A DNA stretch of 64,000 bases. Origin: Xenophilus aerolatus. GTDB taxonomy: Bacteria; Pseudomonadota; Gammaproteobacteria; Burkholderiales; Burkholderiaceae_C. The notes under the pieces were generated by a model. The model was not told where the DNA came from and searched no databases. It worked only from the letters and a program-made list of their open reading frames with translations. The translations under genes and the position numbers were made by a program. The DNA lies in contig JASCNX010000005.1 of the NCBI GenBank assembly GCA_029968055.1, positions 410,346-474,345 on the forward strand, in the 5' to 3' direction. Below, one piece after another: positions 38,783-49,031 of the stretch (position 1 is its first letter; every line of letters starts with the position of its first letter).

Positions 38783-38788
38783 ATTCTA
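38783..38788 (-). promoter_or_regulatory. -10-like TAGAAT upstream of dapA
   Basis: On the minus strand TAGAAT ends 33 bases before the TTG start of dapA, right over the stop region of the preceding methyltransferase gene. It would give dapA-bamC its own transcript with a leader of roughly 27 bases holding an AAAGAGA ribosome-site-like stretch. Confidence 0.45.
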
Positions 38789-39379
38789 CTGAGGCGCGGC
38801 GGGCGGCCCCAGCGGGTACCTTGGGGGTGTTCCCGCAGGCGCCGCCGACGGCCGCACGGCGGCGATGCGCTGGACGAAGCGGTCGGGAGCGGCGAGAAAA
38901 CCATCTTCGTAGGCCACCACGCGCAGCCCGGCCGCGGCCGCCAGCAGTTCGCCCGGCGCCAGCAGGAAGTCGGGCCGCGCGGGCCGGCCGACGCTCTCGT
39001 TGCCCTGGGCGAAGGTTTCGTACAGCAGCACGCCGCCCGGGGCGACGGCCGCCACGATGTCAGGCAGTCGCGGGCGCCACAGGTAGTTCGTGACGACCAC
39101 GCCGGCGAAGGCGCGGTCGGCCAGGGGCCAGGGCCCGCCCTCGATGTCGGCCTCGAGGGCCTCGGCCACGCCCGCGACGGCGGCGATCGCGGCCGGGTCA
39201 CGGTCGAGCGCGGTGAGCCGGTGGCCTTGCCCGTGCAGGAAACGCGTGTGGCGGCCGGCGCCGCAGGCCACGTCCAGCACGCTGCCGCCGGCCGGGATGA
39301 GGTGCGCCCAGCGCACGAGCCAGGACGAAGGAGCCCCGGCGCCGCTGGCCGGAGCGTGCGAAGGCGCTGCGCTGCTCAT
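38786..39379 (-). CDS. class I SAM-dependent methyltransferase
   Basis: A 197-residue methyltransferase. Motif I is GGSVLDVACGAGRHTRFL (residues about 31-48), the acidic loop at the end of beta2 is LTALDRDPAAIA, then FAGVVVTNYLWRPRLPDIVAAVAPGGVLLYETFAQGNE, which resembles tellurite-resistance TehB-like or YcgJ-like enzymes. The substrate is unknown. It follows the small membrane protein gene by 55 bases and precedes dapA by 36. Confidence 0.87.
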   Translation of the reverse strand: MSSAAPSHAPASGAGAPSSWLVRWAHLIPAGGSVLDVACGAGRHTRFLHGQGHRLTALDRDPAAIAAVAGVAEALEADIEGGPWPLADRAFAGVVVTNYLWRPRLPDIVAAVAPGGVLLYETFAQGNESVGRPARPDFLLAPGELLAAAAGLRVVAYEDGFLAAPDRFVQRIAAVRPSAAPAGTPPRYPLGPPAAPQ

Positions 39380-39434
39380 GGCATCCGGCGCCAGGCTGGC
39401 CGGGCGGCGCAGGCGGATTCGACCCGACGCACGG

Positions 39435-39602
39435 CTAGAAGCACGACCACAGCTGGTCGACCAGCATCACCAGGAAGCCGGGCTGGGCATACAGCATGAA
39501 CACCCCGCCCAGGGCGCCGGCGGCGGCAACCCACAGCGCCCAGCGACCCCGGCGCGGGCCCTGGGGGGGGCGTGTCTGCGGCGCGGACGCTTCGGGGTTC
39601 AT
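39435..39602 (-). CDS. small single-pass membrane protein coupled to the MFS gene
   Basis: A 55-residue protein. Residues 1-22 are polar, Pro- and Arg-rich (QTRPPQGPRRGRWALW), and 23-50 is a hydrophobic helix (VAAAGALGGVFMLYAQPGFLVMLVDQL). Its ATG overlaps the stop of the MFS transporter (ATGA at 39599-39602), which is the main argument that it is real. It may be an accessory subunit of that transporter, though small uncharacterised membrane proteins of this type occur in many contexts. Confidence 0.7.
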   Translation of the reverse strand: MNPEASAPQTRPPQGPRRGRWALWVAAAGALGGVFMLYAQPGFLVMLVDQLWSCF

Positions 39603-40831
39603 GCGGGCTGCGCCGCCCCGCGCGGGATGGCGCCTTCCTTGACCGGCAGGTTGACCAGCGCCGCGAAGACGCCCAGCGCGATCGAGATGTACCAGACGAT
39701 GTCGTAGCTGCCCGTGCGGTCGTACAGGTAGCCGCCCAGCCAGACGCCCAGGAAGGAGCCGACCTGGTGGCTGAGGAACACGAAGCCGCCCAGCATCGAC
39801 AGATGCGCCACGCCGAAGATCTGCGCAATGATCGCGTTGGTGGGCGGCACGGTGGACAGCCACAGTGCACCGATCACCGCCGCGAACACGTACACCGACC
39901 ACGGCGTCAGCGGCACCAGCAGGAAGACGGTGATCGCCACCGCCCGGCCGAGGTAGATGAAGGCCAGGATCTTGCGCTTGGCCAGGCGCTGCCCCAGCGA
40001 GCCAGCGATGTAGGTGCCGACCACGTTGAACAGGCCGATCAGCGCCAGTGCATAGCCCGCCACCTGCGGCGACAGGCCGTGGTCCTTCAGGTAGCTGGGC
40101 ATGTGCACGCCGATGAACACCACCTGGAAGCCGCAGACGAAATAGCCGGCCATCAGCAGCACGAAGCTCGGGTAGCGAAACGCCTCGGCCACGGCCTGGG
40201 CGATGGTCTGCTCGCGCTGTGCGGCGCCGGCGCCGCGCTGCGGCTCGCGCAGGCCGAAGGCCAGGGGCACGATCATCAGCACCAGCACCGCCAGCGCCAG
40301 CAGCGCGTTGTGCCAGCCCAGGTGCAGGATCAGCTGGCCTTCGACCGGCACCATGAAGAACTGTCCGAAGGAGCCGGCCGCCGCCGTGACGCCCATGGCC
40401 CAGGAGCGGCGCTCGGCGGACAGCTGGCGGCCGATCACGCCGTAGACCACGGCGTAGGTGGTGCCCGCCTGCGCCATGCCGATCAGCACCCCGGCCGTGA
40501 GGGCGAAGAGCATCGGCGTCGGCGACAGCGCCATGCCGGCCAGGCCCAGCGCATAGAGCACGGCGCCCATCAGCAGCACGCGGAACGCGCCCAGCTTGTC
40601 CGCCAGCATGCCGGCGAACACACCGGCCACGCCCCAGGCCAGGTTCTGGATCGCGATGGCCAGCGAGAAGGTCTGGCGCGTCCAGCCCTGCTCCTGGGTG
40701 ATCGGCTGCAGCCACAGGCCGAATCCGTGCCGAATGCCCATCGATAGAGTGACAACAAGGGCGCCGCACAAAAGGATTTGCCGTAAATGCACTGAGAACT
40801 TTGAATTAAGAGATTGGAAAGATTGCGACAC
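39599..40831 (-). CDS. MFS transporter, OFA/monocarboxylate-like
   Basis: A 410-residue 12-helix transporter. GIRHGFGLWLQPITQEQGWTRQTFSLAIAIQNLAWG in helix 1-2, and AGMLADKLGAFRVLLMGAVLYALG, are typical of the OFA (oxalate:formate) and monocarboxylate-type MFS proteins common in Comamonadaceae. It probably exchanges or takes up an organic acid. The start is GTG 40831 (VSQSFQSLNSKF); a TAGACT box lies 10 bases upstream. The first 15 codons and the region upstream are AT-rich and grade into the foreign-looking gene at 40.9-41.9 kb. Confidence 0.87.
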   Translation of the reverse strand: MSQSFQSLNSKFSVHLRQILLCGALVVTLSMGIRHGFGLWLQPITQEQGWTRQTFSLAIAIQNLAWGVAGVFAGMLADKLGAFRVLLMGAVLYALGLAGMALSPTPMLFALTAGVLIGMAQAGTTYAVVYGVIGRQLSAERRSWAMGVTAAAGSFGQFFMVPVEGQLILHLGWHNALLALAVLVLMIVPLAFGLREPQRGAGAAQREQTIAQAVAEAFRYPSFVLLMAGYFVCGFQVVFIGVHMPSYLKDHGLSPQVAGYALALIGLFNVVGTYIAGSLGQRLAKRKILAFIYLGRAVAITVFLLVPLTPWSVYVFAAVIGALWLSTVPPTNAIIAQIFGVAHLSMLGGFVFLSHQVGSFLGVWLGGYLYDRTGSYDIVWYISIALGVFAALVNLPVKEGAIPRGAAQPA

Positions 40832-40874
40832 TCACAACTGAAGTCTACCATTTCTCGACGCGTGAGGCGTTCTC

Positions 40875-41909
40875 TCAACGATTTTGTCTTGACGCAAATT
40901 GCTTCAGAGAGTCATAGACTTTTTGCTCGTAAACCCCCGGCGAAAAGGGAACAGAGTTGGATGCGTATTGATTTCCCCTTACGTCCGTAATGTATAACGT
41001 GGCGGGGGAAACGTTGCCAAGAAATGTACTATATCGCAGGCGATCGGCCGGATTCATGGATTGAACTTCATCGGACTGATATCGCATCACCTTATAGGCG
41101 CGAGCAGGTAATACGCCTAAATCTCCCGAGTTTTCATACCCACTGAGCTTCATTGGCAAATCGAGATAATTGCCATCTCCAAGGTTGGCGCGAAGAAGTC
41201 CTTGTGGTTTCAATGAAGTGGCGCCACTTCCTTGGTTGCCGATGGCGGCGGTCAGTATCAGCCTAGCCTTGTTTGGTAATATTTTTTCTTTATATTGGCT
41301 CCATTGTTTTATCGCTTCTTCGGCTTTGCTCTTCTTCTCTGCATAGGTCTTTCTCCTAGTTTCTAAGATTTTTCTTATTCTCTTGCCGAGCGCTTCGACT
41401 TTTTCTTGTGGATTCAGCTTTGAATTGTCATTCGGAGTGTTTCCAGCAACCCTATCGAAGGGTGAGGTTAGCAAGTTTTCCAACTCAATTAATTGGGTTT
41501 CTTGATCCTGTTTGGAGCCGGAAATGATTAAATCGAAATTGCGAGCGTGACGTTCGATCTCGGTTCCTTCGGCTTGAATGTTGCCGGTCTGAATTGATAT
41601 TTGTCTCTCAATTTCATCTACTGGTAGTCCCGGTTCGCGCCCAGTTGAGGAAGATAGTCGTATAATCCCAATTGGTCCAGTCAGATCAAGCATCTCTTTT
41701 AGCAGGGAAAGATCTGTAATCCTTATGATATCGATTGGATCGGCACTGGTGGTGGTCACCGCAGTGATTTCCACGGAAATTGCGGGCTGCCGGTAGTCCA
41801 TAAAATTACCAAAAAAAGCCACCAGTGTCACGATGCCGCCAGCAAAAAATTTCCATGTCTTAGATATTGCAATTTTTGTTTGCAACAGAAGATTTTTCAA
41901 TGTAATCAC
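40875..41909 (-). CDS. AT-rich orphan gene: predicted membrane-anchored protein of unknown function
   Basis: Not recognised. The 344-residue protein has one N-terminal hydrophobic segment (WKFFAGGIVTLVAFFGNFM, about residues 19-37), then a mixed alpha/beta region, a charged helical stretch likely to be a coiled coil (LGKRIRKILETRRKTYAEKKSKAEEAIKQW, about 175-205), and a beta-rich C-terminal domain (ARLILTAAIGNQGSGATSL; LRANLGDGNYLDLPMKLSGYEN; ATLYITDVRGNQYASNSVPF). The start is set by AGGAGG (41915-41920 on the minus strand) five bases before GTG 41909; longer versions from ATG 41960 lack a ribosome site. Base composition and codon use are far more AT-rich than all neighbours, pointing to acquisition by transfer. 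Confidence 0.75.
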   Translation of the reverse strand: MITLKNLLLQTKIAISKTWKFFAGGIVTLVAFFGNFMDYRQPAISVEITAVTTTSADPIDIIRITDLSLLKEMLDLTGPIGIIRLSSSTGREPGLPVDEIERQISIQTGNIQAEGTEIERHARNFDLIISGSKQDQETQLIELENLLTSPFDRVAGNTPNDNSKLNPQEKVEALGKRIRKILETRRKTYAEKKSKAEEAIKQWSQYKEKILPNKARLILTAAIGNQGSGATSLKPQGLLRANLGDGNYLDLPMKLSGYENSGDLGVLPARAYKVMRYQSDEVQSMNPADRLRYSTFLGNVSPATLYITDVRGNQYASNSVPFSPGVYEQKVYDSLKQFASRQNR

Positions 41910-42086
41910 TAGGCCCTCCTGACTCAAGCTGGGATAGTCACACAAGATCATGGCAGCCATGGGCTGGAATGCGTCATCAAGATTGAGTATTAGTTCGGCC
42001 GTCGAGAAGGAAATTAGCAGCGCAATCTCGAAGGGACTGGTTTTATATCCAGCATCGGTGCTTTCGGCTGACTACAATCCGCCGCC
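41910..42086. other. AT-moderate intergenic region between the orphan gene and parE
   Basis: It holds the strong minus-strand ribosome site AGGAGG of the orphan gene and the parE -10 box. Composition shifts from AT-rich on the left to GC-rich from about 42075. A minus-strand reading frame continues to 41960 but has no ribosome site. No repeats flanking an insertion or attachment site were found by eye. Confidence 0.5.
42073..42078 (+). promoter_or_regulatory. -10 hexamer TACAAT for parE
   Basis: TACAAT ends 8 bases before the parE ATG at 42087 (spacer CCGCCGCC). No ribosome site fits, again suggesting a leaderless or near-leaderless message. Confidence 0.45.
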
Positions 42087-44063
<1,977 letters not shown>

Positions 44064-44147
44064 GCCGGCGGGCTGCTGAGGCCCGCTGCCATGGGGCCAG
44101 GGCGTCGCGCCGCTGCGGGCGGTGCGGCGCAGGCCCTTCCTGTCGCG

Positions 44148-45020
44148 ATGAAACCCTTCGCTTTCTGGCGTGTGTTGGCTGCGTTGCTGCTGCTGTTCGG
44201 CATGCAGCAGGGCGTGCGCGCGTCCGACATCTACGGCTACGTCGACGAGCGCGGCGTGGCGCACTTCGCGTCGGAGAAGCTCGATCCGCGCTACCAGCTC
44301 TTCTTCAAGGGGGGCCAGAGCTTCGACACGGCCGATGGCCTCGGGCTGGGTCGTGCCTTGCCCGGTGGCGGCCAGCTGCCGCCGGCCTCGCAGACGCTGC
44401 TCGCGCTGTTCGAGAAGTCGTCGGCCTACCGACCCGCCAAGGCCGCGCTGCAGGAAGCGTCGAAGCGCCACGGCATCGACTACGAACTGCTGCAGGCGCT
44501 GGTGGCCACCGAATCGGGCTTCGACGCCCAAGCCGTGTCGCCCAAGGGCGCGATCGGCCTCATGCAGCTCATGCCGGCCACCGCGCAGCGCTACGGCGTG
44601 CAGGCCGACCGCAAGCGCACGCTCGAATCGAAGCTCTACGACCCGCGCATCAACATCGCGGCCGGCAGCCGCTACCTGCGCGACCTGATCGCCATGTTCG
44701 AGGGCAGCCTCGAGCTGGCGCTGGCCGCCTACAACGCGGGCGAGGGTGCCGTGCAGCGGGCCGGCAACAAGATCCCCAACTACCGCGAGACGCAGAACTA
44801 CGTGCGCACCGTGCTGCAGATCTATGCCTACCTCAAGCCCGGCGCCACCACCGGCGGGCGACGTGGCGGCGGCAAGGTGCCGGGCCGCATCCGCATGGAG
44901 CTGCCCGGCGCATCCGCTGGCGTAGCTGGCGGCGCCATCGGCCGCGGCAACCTGCCCGCGGACAATCCCCTGCCGCTGCCCGAGCTCCGGCTCGACAGCG
45001 CCCGGCCGCGCGACGATTGA
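44148..45020 (+). CDS. lytic transglycosylase (SLT family 1) with DUF4124-like N-terminus
   Basis: Cleaves peptidoglycan glycan strands. The 290-residue protein has a signal peptide (FWRVLAALLLLFGMQQGVRAS), then DIYGYVDERGVAHFASEKLDPRY, a DUF4124-like segment, and an SLT domain (about 95-215) with catalytic Glu122 in VATESGFDAQAVS, then PKGAIGLMQLMPATAQRYGV, DPRINIAAGSRYLRDL and ALAAYNAGEGAVQRAG. The C-terminus is Gly/Pro-rich. I chose ATG 44148; an upstream ATG would add a non-signal-like stretch. It lies between parE and parC, an order also seen in relatives. Confidence 0.9.
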   Translation: MKPFAFWRVLAALLLLFGMQQGVRASDIYGYVDERGVAHFASEKLDPRYQLFFKGGQSFDTADGLGLGRALPGGGQLPPASQTLLALFEKSSAYRPAKAALQEASKRHGIDYELLQALVATESGFDAQAVSPKGAIGLMQLMPATAQRYGVQADRKRTLESKLYDPRINIAAGSRYLRDLIAMFEGSLELALAAYNAGEGAVQRAGNKIPNYRETQNYVRTVLQIYAYLKPGATTGGRRGGGKVPGRIRMELPGASAGVAGGAIGRGNLPADNPLPLPELRLDSARPRDD

Positions 45021-45056
45021 CGCGCGGCCTCTCGACATTCCAGTGACCGACCGACG

Positions 45057-47441
45057 ATGGACGACATTCAACCCACCCTGGACCTCCAGGAACCCGAAGA
45101 CCCCAACGCGCTGACGCTGGCCGACTACGCGCAGACGGCCTACCTCGAATACGCGCTCTCGGTGGTCAAGGGCCGCGCGCTGCCCGACGTGTGCGATGGC
45201 CAGAAGCCGGTGCAGCGGCGCATCCTGTACTCGATGTCGCGCATGGGCCTGGGCTTCGGCGGCGCCAACGGCGCGACGCCCGCCGCGCCGGTGAAGAGCG
45301 CCCGCGTGGTGGGCGACGTGCTGGGCAAGTACCACCCGCACGGCGACACCGCGGCCTACGACGCGCTGGTGCGCATGGCGCAGGACTTCAGCCAGCGCTA
45401 CCCGCTGGTCGACGGCCAGGGCAACTTCGGCAGCCGCGATGGCGACGGCGCGGCGGCCATGCGCTACACCGAGGCGCGCCTGGCCCGCATCACGCAGCTG
45501 CTGCTGTCGGAGATCGACGAAGGCACGGTCGATTTCGTGCCCAACTACGACGGCCGCGAGGACGAGCCGCGCCAGCTGCCGGCGCGCCTGCCCTTCGCGC
45601 TGCTCAACGGCGCCAGCGGCATCGCGGTCGGCATGGCCACGGAGATCCCGAGCCACAACCTGCGCGAGATCGCCGACGCCTGCGTGGCGCTGATCAAGAG
45701 CAGCGGCAAGCTCACGGACGAGGAGCTGTTCGCGATCATTCCCGGCCCCGACTATCCCGGCGGGGCGCAGATCATCAGCCCCGCGGCCGACATCGCTGAC
45801 GCCTACCGCACCGGCCGCGGTTCGCTCAAGGTGCGTGCACGCTGGAAGGTCGAGGAACTGGCGCGCGGCCAGTGGCAGGTCGTCGTCAACGAGCTGCCGC
45901 CGGGCGTGAGCAGCCAGAAGGTGCTCGAGGAGATCGAGGAACTCACCAACCCCAAGGTCAAGGCGGGCAAGAAGGCCCTGACCACCGAGCAGCAGCAGGT
46001 CAAGGCGGCGCTGCTGGCGGTGCTCGACGGCGTGCGCGACGAGTCGAGCAAGGACGCGCCGGTGCGCCTGGTGTTCGAGCCCAAGACCTCGCGCATTCCG
46101 CAGGAAGACTTCATCGCCACGCTGCTGTCGCAGACCTCGCTGGAAAGCTCCTCGCCCATCAACCTCACCATGGTCGGGCTGGACGGCAAGCCGGTGCAGA
46201 AGTCGCTGCGCCAGATGCTGGAGGAGTGGATCAGCTTCCGCGCCACCACGGTCGAGCGGCGCTCGCGCCATCGGCTGGACAAGGTCAACGACCGCATCCA
46301 CATCCTCGAGGGTCGGCAGCTGGTGCTGCTCAACATCGACGAGGTGATCGCCATCATCCGCGCGGCCGAGGACCCGAAGGCGGCGCTGATCGCGCGCTTC
46401 AACCTCACCGACCGCCAGGCCGAGGACATCCTCGAGATCCGGCTGCGCCAGCTGGCGCGGCTGGAGGCCATCAAGATCGAGCAGGAGCTGGCCAAGCTGC
46501 GTGACGAGCGCACGAAGCTCGAGGAGATCCTGGGCAGCCCCGCGGCCCTGCGCCGGCTGCTGGTCAAGGAGATCGAGTCCGACGCCAAGACCTTCGAGGA
46601 CGCCCGCCGCACCCTGATCCAGGCCGAGAAGCGCGCGGTGGCCGAGGTGAAGGTGGTCGACGAGCCGGTGACGGTGATCGTTTCGCAGAAGGGCTGGGTC
46701 CGGGCACAGAAGGGCTGGGCCACCGAGAAGGCGGCCGATGGCGCGAAGCCCGAGTACAGCTTCAAGGCCGGCGACGGCCTGTACGGCGCCTTCGAATGCC
46801 GCACGGTCGACACGCTGCTGGTCTTCGGCACGGCCAAGCACAAGGGGGTGCGCGTCTACACCGTGCCCGTGTCCAGCCTGCCGGGGGCGCGCGGCGACGG
46901 CCAGCCGGTCACGACCATGATCGAACTGGAGGCCGGCACGCAGGTGGCCCACTTCTTCGCCGGCCCGCTGTCGGCGCAGCTGCTGCTGTCCAACAGCGGC
47001 GGCTACGGCTTCATCGCGGCGGTCGAGAACATGGTGTCGCGGCAGAAGGGCGGCAAGGCCTTCATCGACGTGGGCGAGGGCGAGTCGCTGAACCGCCCGT
47101 CGCTGGTCGGCGGCGCGGGCGGAGGCGCGCCGGCCGCCCCGGCCACCCATGTGTGCTGCGCTGCCAGCGACCGCCACATCCTCACCTTCGACATCGCCGA
47201 GCTCAAGGTGCTGCCCAAGGGCGGCCGCGGCCTGACGCTGATGGACCTGGCGCCCAAGGCCACGCTGGCCGGTGCCGCGGCCTACACCCGCAGCGTGCGC
47301 ATCGAGGGCGACTTCCGCGGCAAGCGGCGCGACGAACAGCTCGACATCCGCACGCTGAACAACGCACGCGGCACGCGGGCGCGCAAGGGCAAGCCGGGCG
47401 CCTTCACCTTCGCGCCCGACACGGTGCTGCGGGTCGAGTGA
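45057..47441 (+). CDS. parC: DNA topoisomerase IV subunit A
   Basis: DNA-cutting subunit of topoisomerase IV. The 794 residues show [41 protein letters not shown] and the catalytic Tyr137 in [10 protein letters not shown], followed by a coiled coil and a beta-pinwheel C-terminal domain. At the two positions known for quinolone resistance in E. coli ParC (Ser80 and Glu84) this protein has Thr98 and Asp102. A 10-residue insertion ([10 protein letters not shown]) precedes that region. Its stop shares one base with the start of the next small gene. Confidence 0.95.
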   Translation: MDDIQPTLDLQEPEDPNALTLADYAQTAYLEYALSVVKGRALPDVCDGQKPVQRRILYSMSRMGLGFGGANGATPAAPVKSARVVGDVLGKYHPHGDTAAYDALVRMAQDFSQRYPLVDGQGNFGSRDGDGAAAMRYTEARLARITQLLLSEIDEGTVDFVPNYDGREDEPRQLPARLPFALLNGASGIAVGMATEIPSHNLREIADACVALIKSSGKLTDEELFAIIPGPDYPGGAQIISPAADIADAYRTGRGSLKVRARWKVEELARGQWQVVVNELPPGVSSQKVLEEIEELTNPKVKAGKKALTTEQQQVKAALLAVLDGVRDESSKDAPVRLVFEPKTSRIPQEDFIATLLSQTSLESSSPINLTMVGLDGKPVQKSLRQMLEEWISFRATTVERRSRHRLDKVNDRIHILEGRQLVLLNIDEVIAIIRAAEDPKAALIARFNLTDRQAEDILEIRLRQLARLEAIKIEQELAKLRDERTKLEEILGSPAALRRLLVKEIESDAKTFEDARRTLIQAEKRAVAEVKVVDEPVTVIVSQKGWVRAQKGWATEKAADGAKPEYSFKAGDGLYGAFECRTVDTLLVFGTAKHKGVRVYTVPVSSLPGARGDGQPVTTMIELEAGTQVAHFFAGPLSAQLLLSNSGGYGFIAAVENMVSRQKGGKAFIDVGEGESLNRPSLVGGAGGGAPAAPATHVCCAASDRHILTFDIAELKVLPKGGRGLTLMDLAPKATLAGAAAYTRSVRIEGDFRGKRRDEQLDIRTLNNARGTRARKGKPGAFTFAPDTVLRVE

Positions 47442-47632
47442 TGGGCGGCATCGACTTCAGCGCGGTCGGGCTGCTCGTCGGCGCGGTGGGCGGCGTGTTC
47501 AGCTTCTGGATCGGCCGCAAGCTGCGGCGCAAGCGCCTGGACAAGCGGCGCGAGCGCGACCGTGCCGCGACGCTCGCCGGCGAAAGCCGGCAGGCTCGCC
47601 GAGCGCGCGAGCGGCGCGAGCAGGGCCGGTAG
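47441..47632 (+). CDS. small membrane protein coupled to parC
   Basis: A 63-residue protein: one hydrophobic helix (FSAVGLLVGAVGGVFSFWIG, residues 5-24) followed by a strongly basic tail (KLRRKRLDKRRERDRAATL... RRARERREQGR). The ATG overlaps the parC stop by one base (TGATG), the main evidence that it is translated. The basic tail could contact nucleic acid or lipid head groups. No family recognised. Confidence 0.6.
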   Translation: MGGIDFSAVGLLVGAVGGVFSFWIGRKLRRKRLDKRRERDRAATLAGESRQARRARERREQGR

Positions 47633-47750
47633 GGCGCCGGCACCCATTCGCGGGGCCGGCCTGACGCGCGGGCCGCACCGCATCCCACGCCCACAAGCGA
47701 AAAAGTCGTCACGCTGCACGGCCTGCCGGGCACGGCAGAATTCCGCCAAC

Positions 47751-48950
47751 ATGGGCAGCCTGCCGACCGTCATCGACCCTCGCTCCATCATCCTGCTGGC
47801 CGGGATCATGGGCATCGTCATGGCCATCGTCGTGTTCTTCATGCGGCGCAGCTACCCGCCCAGCATCCGCGGGTTGCGGGAGTGGGCCTGGGCGCCGCTG
47901 GTGGCCTTCGTGAGCACCATGCTCTTCGCCGCGCGCGGCGTGCTGCCCGACCTGGCGACGGTGGTGCTCGCCAACATGGTGCTGTTCCAGGCCTGCATCC
48001 TGTACTACGCCGGCAGCCAGCAGTTCCTGCTCGGCCGCAGCCGCACCGGTGGCTGGACGCTGGTCAACCTGGCGATGGGCGCGGTGCTCGCCTGGTTCAC
48101 GCTGGTGCGGCCCGATTACGAAGCACGGCTGCTGGTGGTGACGCTGTTGGTGACGCTGCTGTTCCTCAACCACGCCGGGCTCTACGTGCGCCACCGCGGC
48201 CGGGTGTTCGGCATGGCGCTGATGACGGGGCTGTTGCTGCTGCAGGCGCTGGTGGCGGGCTTGCGCTTCGTGTCGGCGGTGTTCGGCCTCGCCGGCAGCG
48301 ACCTCATGGAGGCCACCTGGCTCCAGTCGCTCTACATCACCATGTACTCGCTCACGGTGCTGCTGCTGAGCATCGCGGCCATCCTCATGGCAACGGACCG
48401 CGTGCACACCGAGTTCGAATACCTCGCCAGCCGCGACCCGCTCACCGGGGTGCTCAACCGCCGTGCGCTGCTCGATGCCTGCGACGCCGAGGTGCGGCGC
48501 CTGGCGCGCGCCGGCAGCCGAGGCCTGGCGCTGCTGATGATCGACGTGGACCATTTCAAGCGCATCAACGACCGCTTCGGGCACCAGCAGGGCGACGCCG
48601 TGCTGCGCGAGGCCGTGCAGCGCATGCAGCAGGCGACCGGCCAGGCGGGGGTGCTCGGCCGCTACGGCGGCGAGGAGTTCGCGCTGCTGCTGCCCGGTGT
48701 CGACGCGCAGGCCGCGCTCGAGCACGCCGACCGCCTGCGCCGGGCGGTGGCTGCGCCCTTCGAGTCCGGCTCGCCGCTGCAGCCGGTCGGCCCGGTGTCG
48801 GTGAGCATCGGAGTGGCATCGGCCTCGGCCTCGGCCTCGGCCTCGGCGTCGGCGTCGACGCAAACCAGCGTGGATGCGCTTTTCGCCAGTGCCGACGCGG
48901 CGCTGTACCGCGCCAAGGCGCAGGGCCGCGACCGGGTGGTGGAGGCCTGA
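47751..48950 (+). CDS. membrane-bound diguanylate cyclase (GGDEF domain)
   Basis: Makes cyclic di-GMP. The 399 residues consist of six or seven hydrophobic helices (about 5-225) and a GGDEF domain from about 238. The active site is RYGGEEFALLLPG with GGEEF at 306-310; MIDVDHFKRINDRFGHQQGD gives the metal and guanine contacts. The inhibitory RxxD site normally 5 residues before GGDEF is absent, so product inhibition by that route is not expected. Residues in GVASASASASASAS (48821-48856) are coded by a hexanucleotide repeat. CAGAAT lies 9 bases before ATG 47751. Confidence 0.9.
   Translation: MGSLPTVIDPRSIILLAGIMGIVMAIVVFFMRRSYPPSIRGLREWAWAPLVAFVSTMLFAARGVLPDLATVVLANMVLFQACILYYAGSQQFLLGRSRTGGWTLVNLAMGAVLAWFTLVRPDYEARLLVVTLLVTLLFLNHAGLYVRHRGRVFGMALMTGLLLLQALVAGLRFVSAVFGLAGSDLMEATWLQSLYITMYSLTVLLLSIAAILMATDRVHTEFEYLASRDPLTGVLNRRALLDACDAEVRRLARAGSRGLALLMIDVDHFKRINDRFGHQQGDAVLREAVQRMQQATGQAGVLGRYGGEEFALLLPGVDAQAALEHADRLRRAVAAPFESGSPLQPVGPVSVSIGVASASASASASASASTQTSVDALFASADAALYRAKAQGRDRVVEA
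48821..48856 (+). repeat. hexanucleotide tandem repeat in the diguanylate cyclase gene
   Basis: Four copies of GGCCTC followed by two of GGCGTC, coding for alternating Ala-Ser within the GGDEF domain after the conserved SIGVAS strand. Units of 6 keep frame, so slippage would change only loop length. Confidence 0.9.
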
Positions 48951-48990
48951 GCCGGGGCGCCGCCGCGGTCGGCGTTCAGGCACCCGTGAC

Positions 48991-49004
48991 GGCGGTCGAC
49001 CGCC
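48991..49004. terminator. palindrome between convergent genes
   Basis: GGCGGTCGACCGCC is a perfect 14-base palindrome in the gap between the diguanylate cyclase and the NAPE-PLD-like gene. There is no T-run; it may act as a weak stem-loop or simply be chance in GC-rich DNA. Confidence 0.25.
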
Positions 49005-49031
49005 GCCTTGCCCGGGCGGCTGTGCGGGTGA

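Noticed and set aside
41910..41960. longer start of the AT-rich orphan protein at ATG 41960
   Set aside because: A strong AGGAGG sits 5 bases before the GTG at 41909, while the upstream ATGs lack any ribosome site.
48821..48856. short direct repeats considered as a CRISPR remnant
   Set aside because: Units are 6 bases, contiguous and coding; no spacer structure or cas genes are present anywhere in the window.
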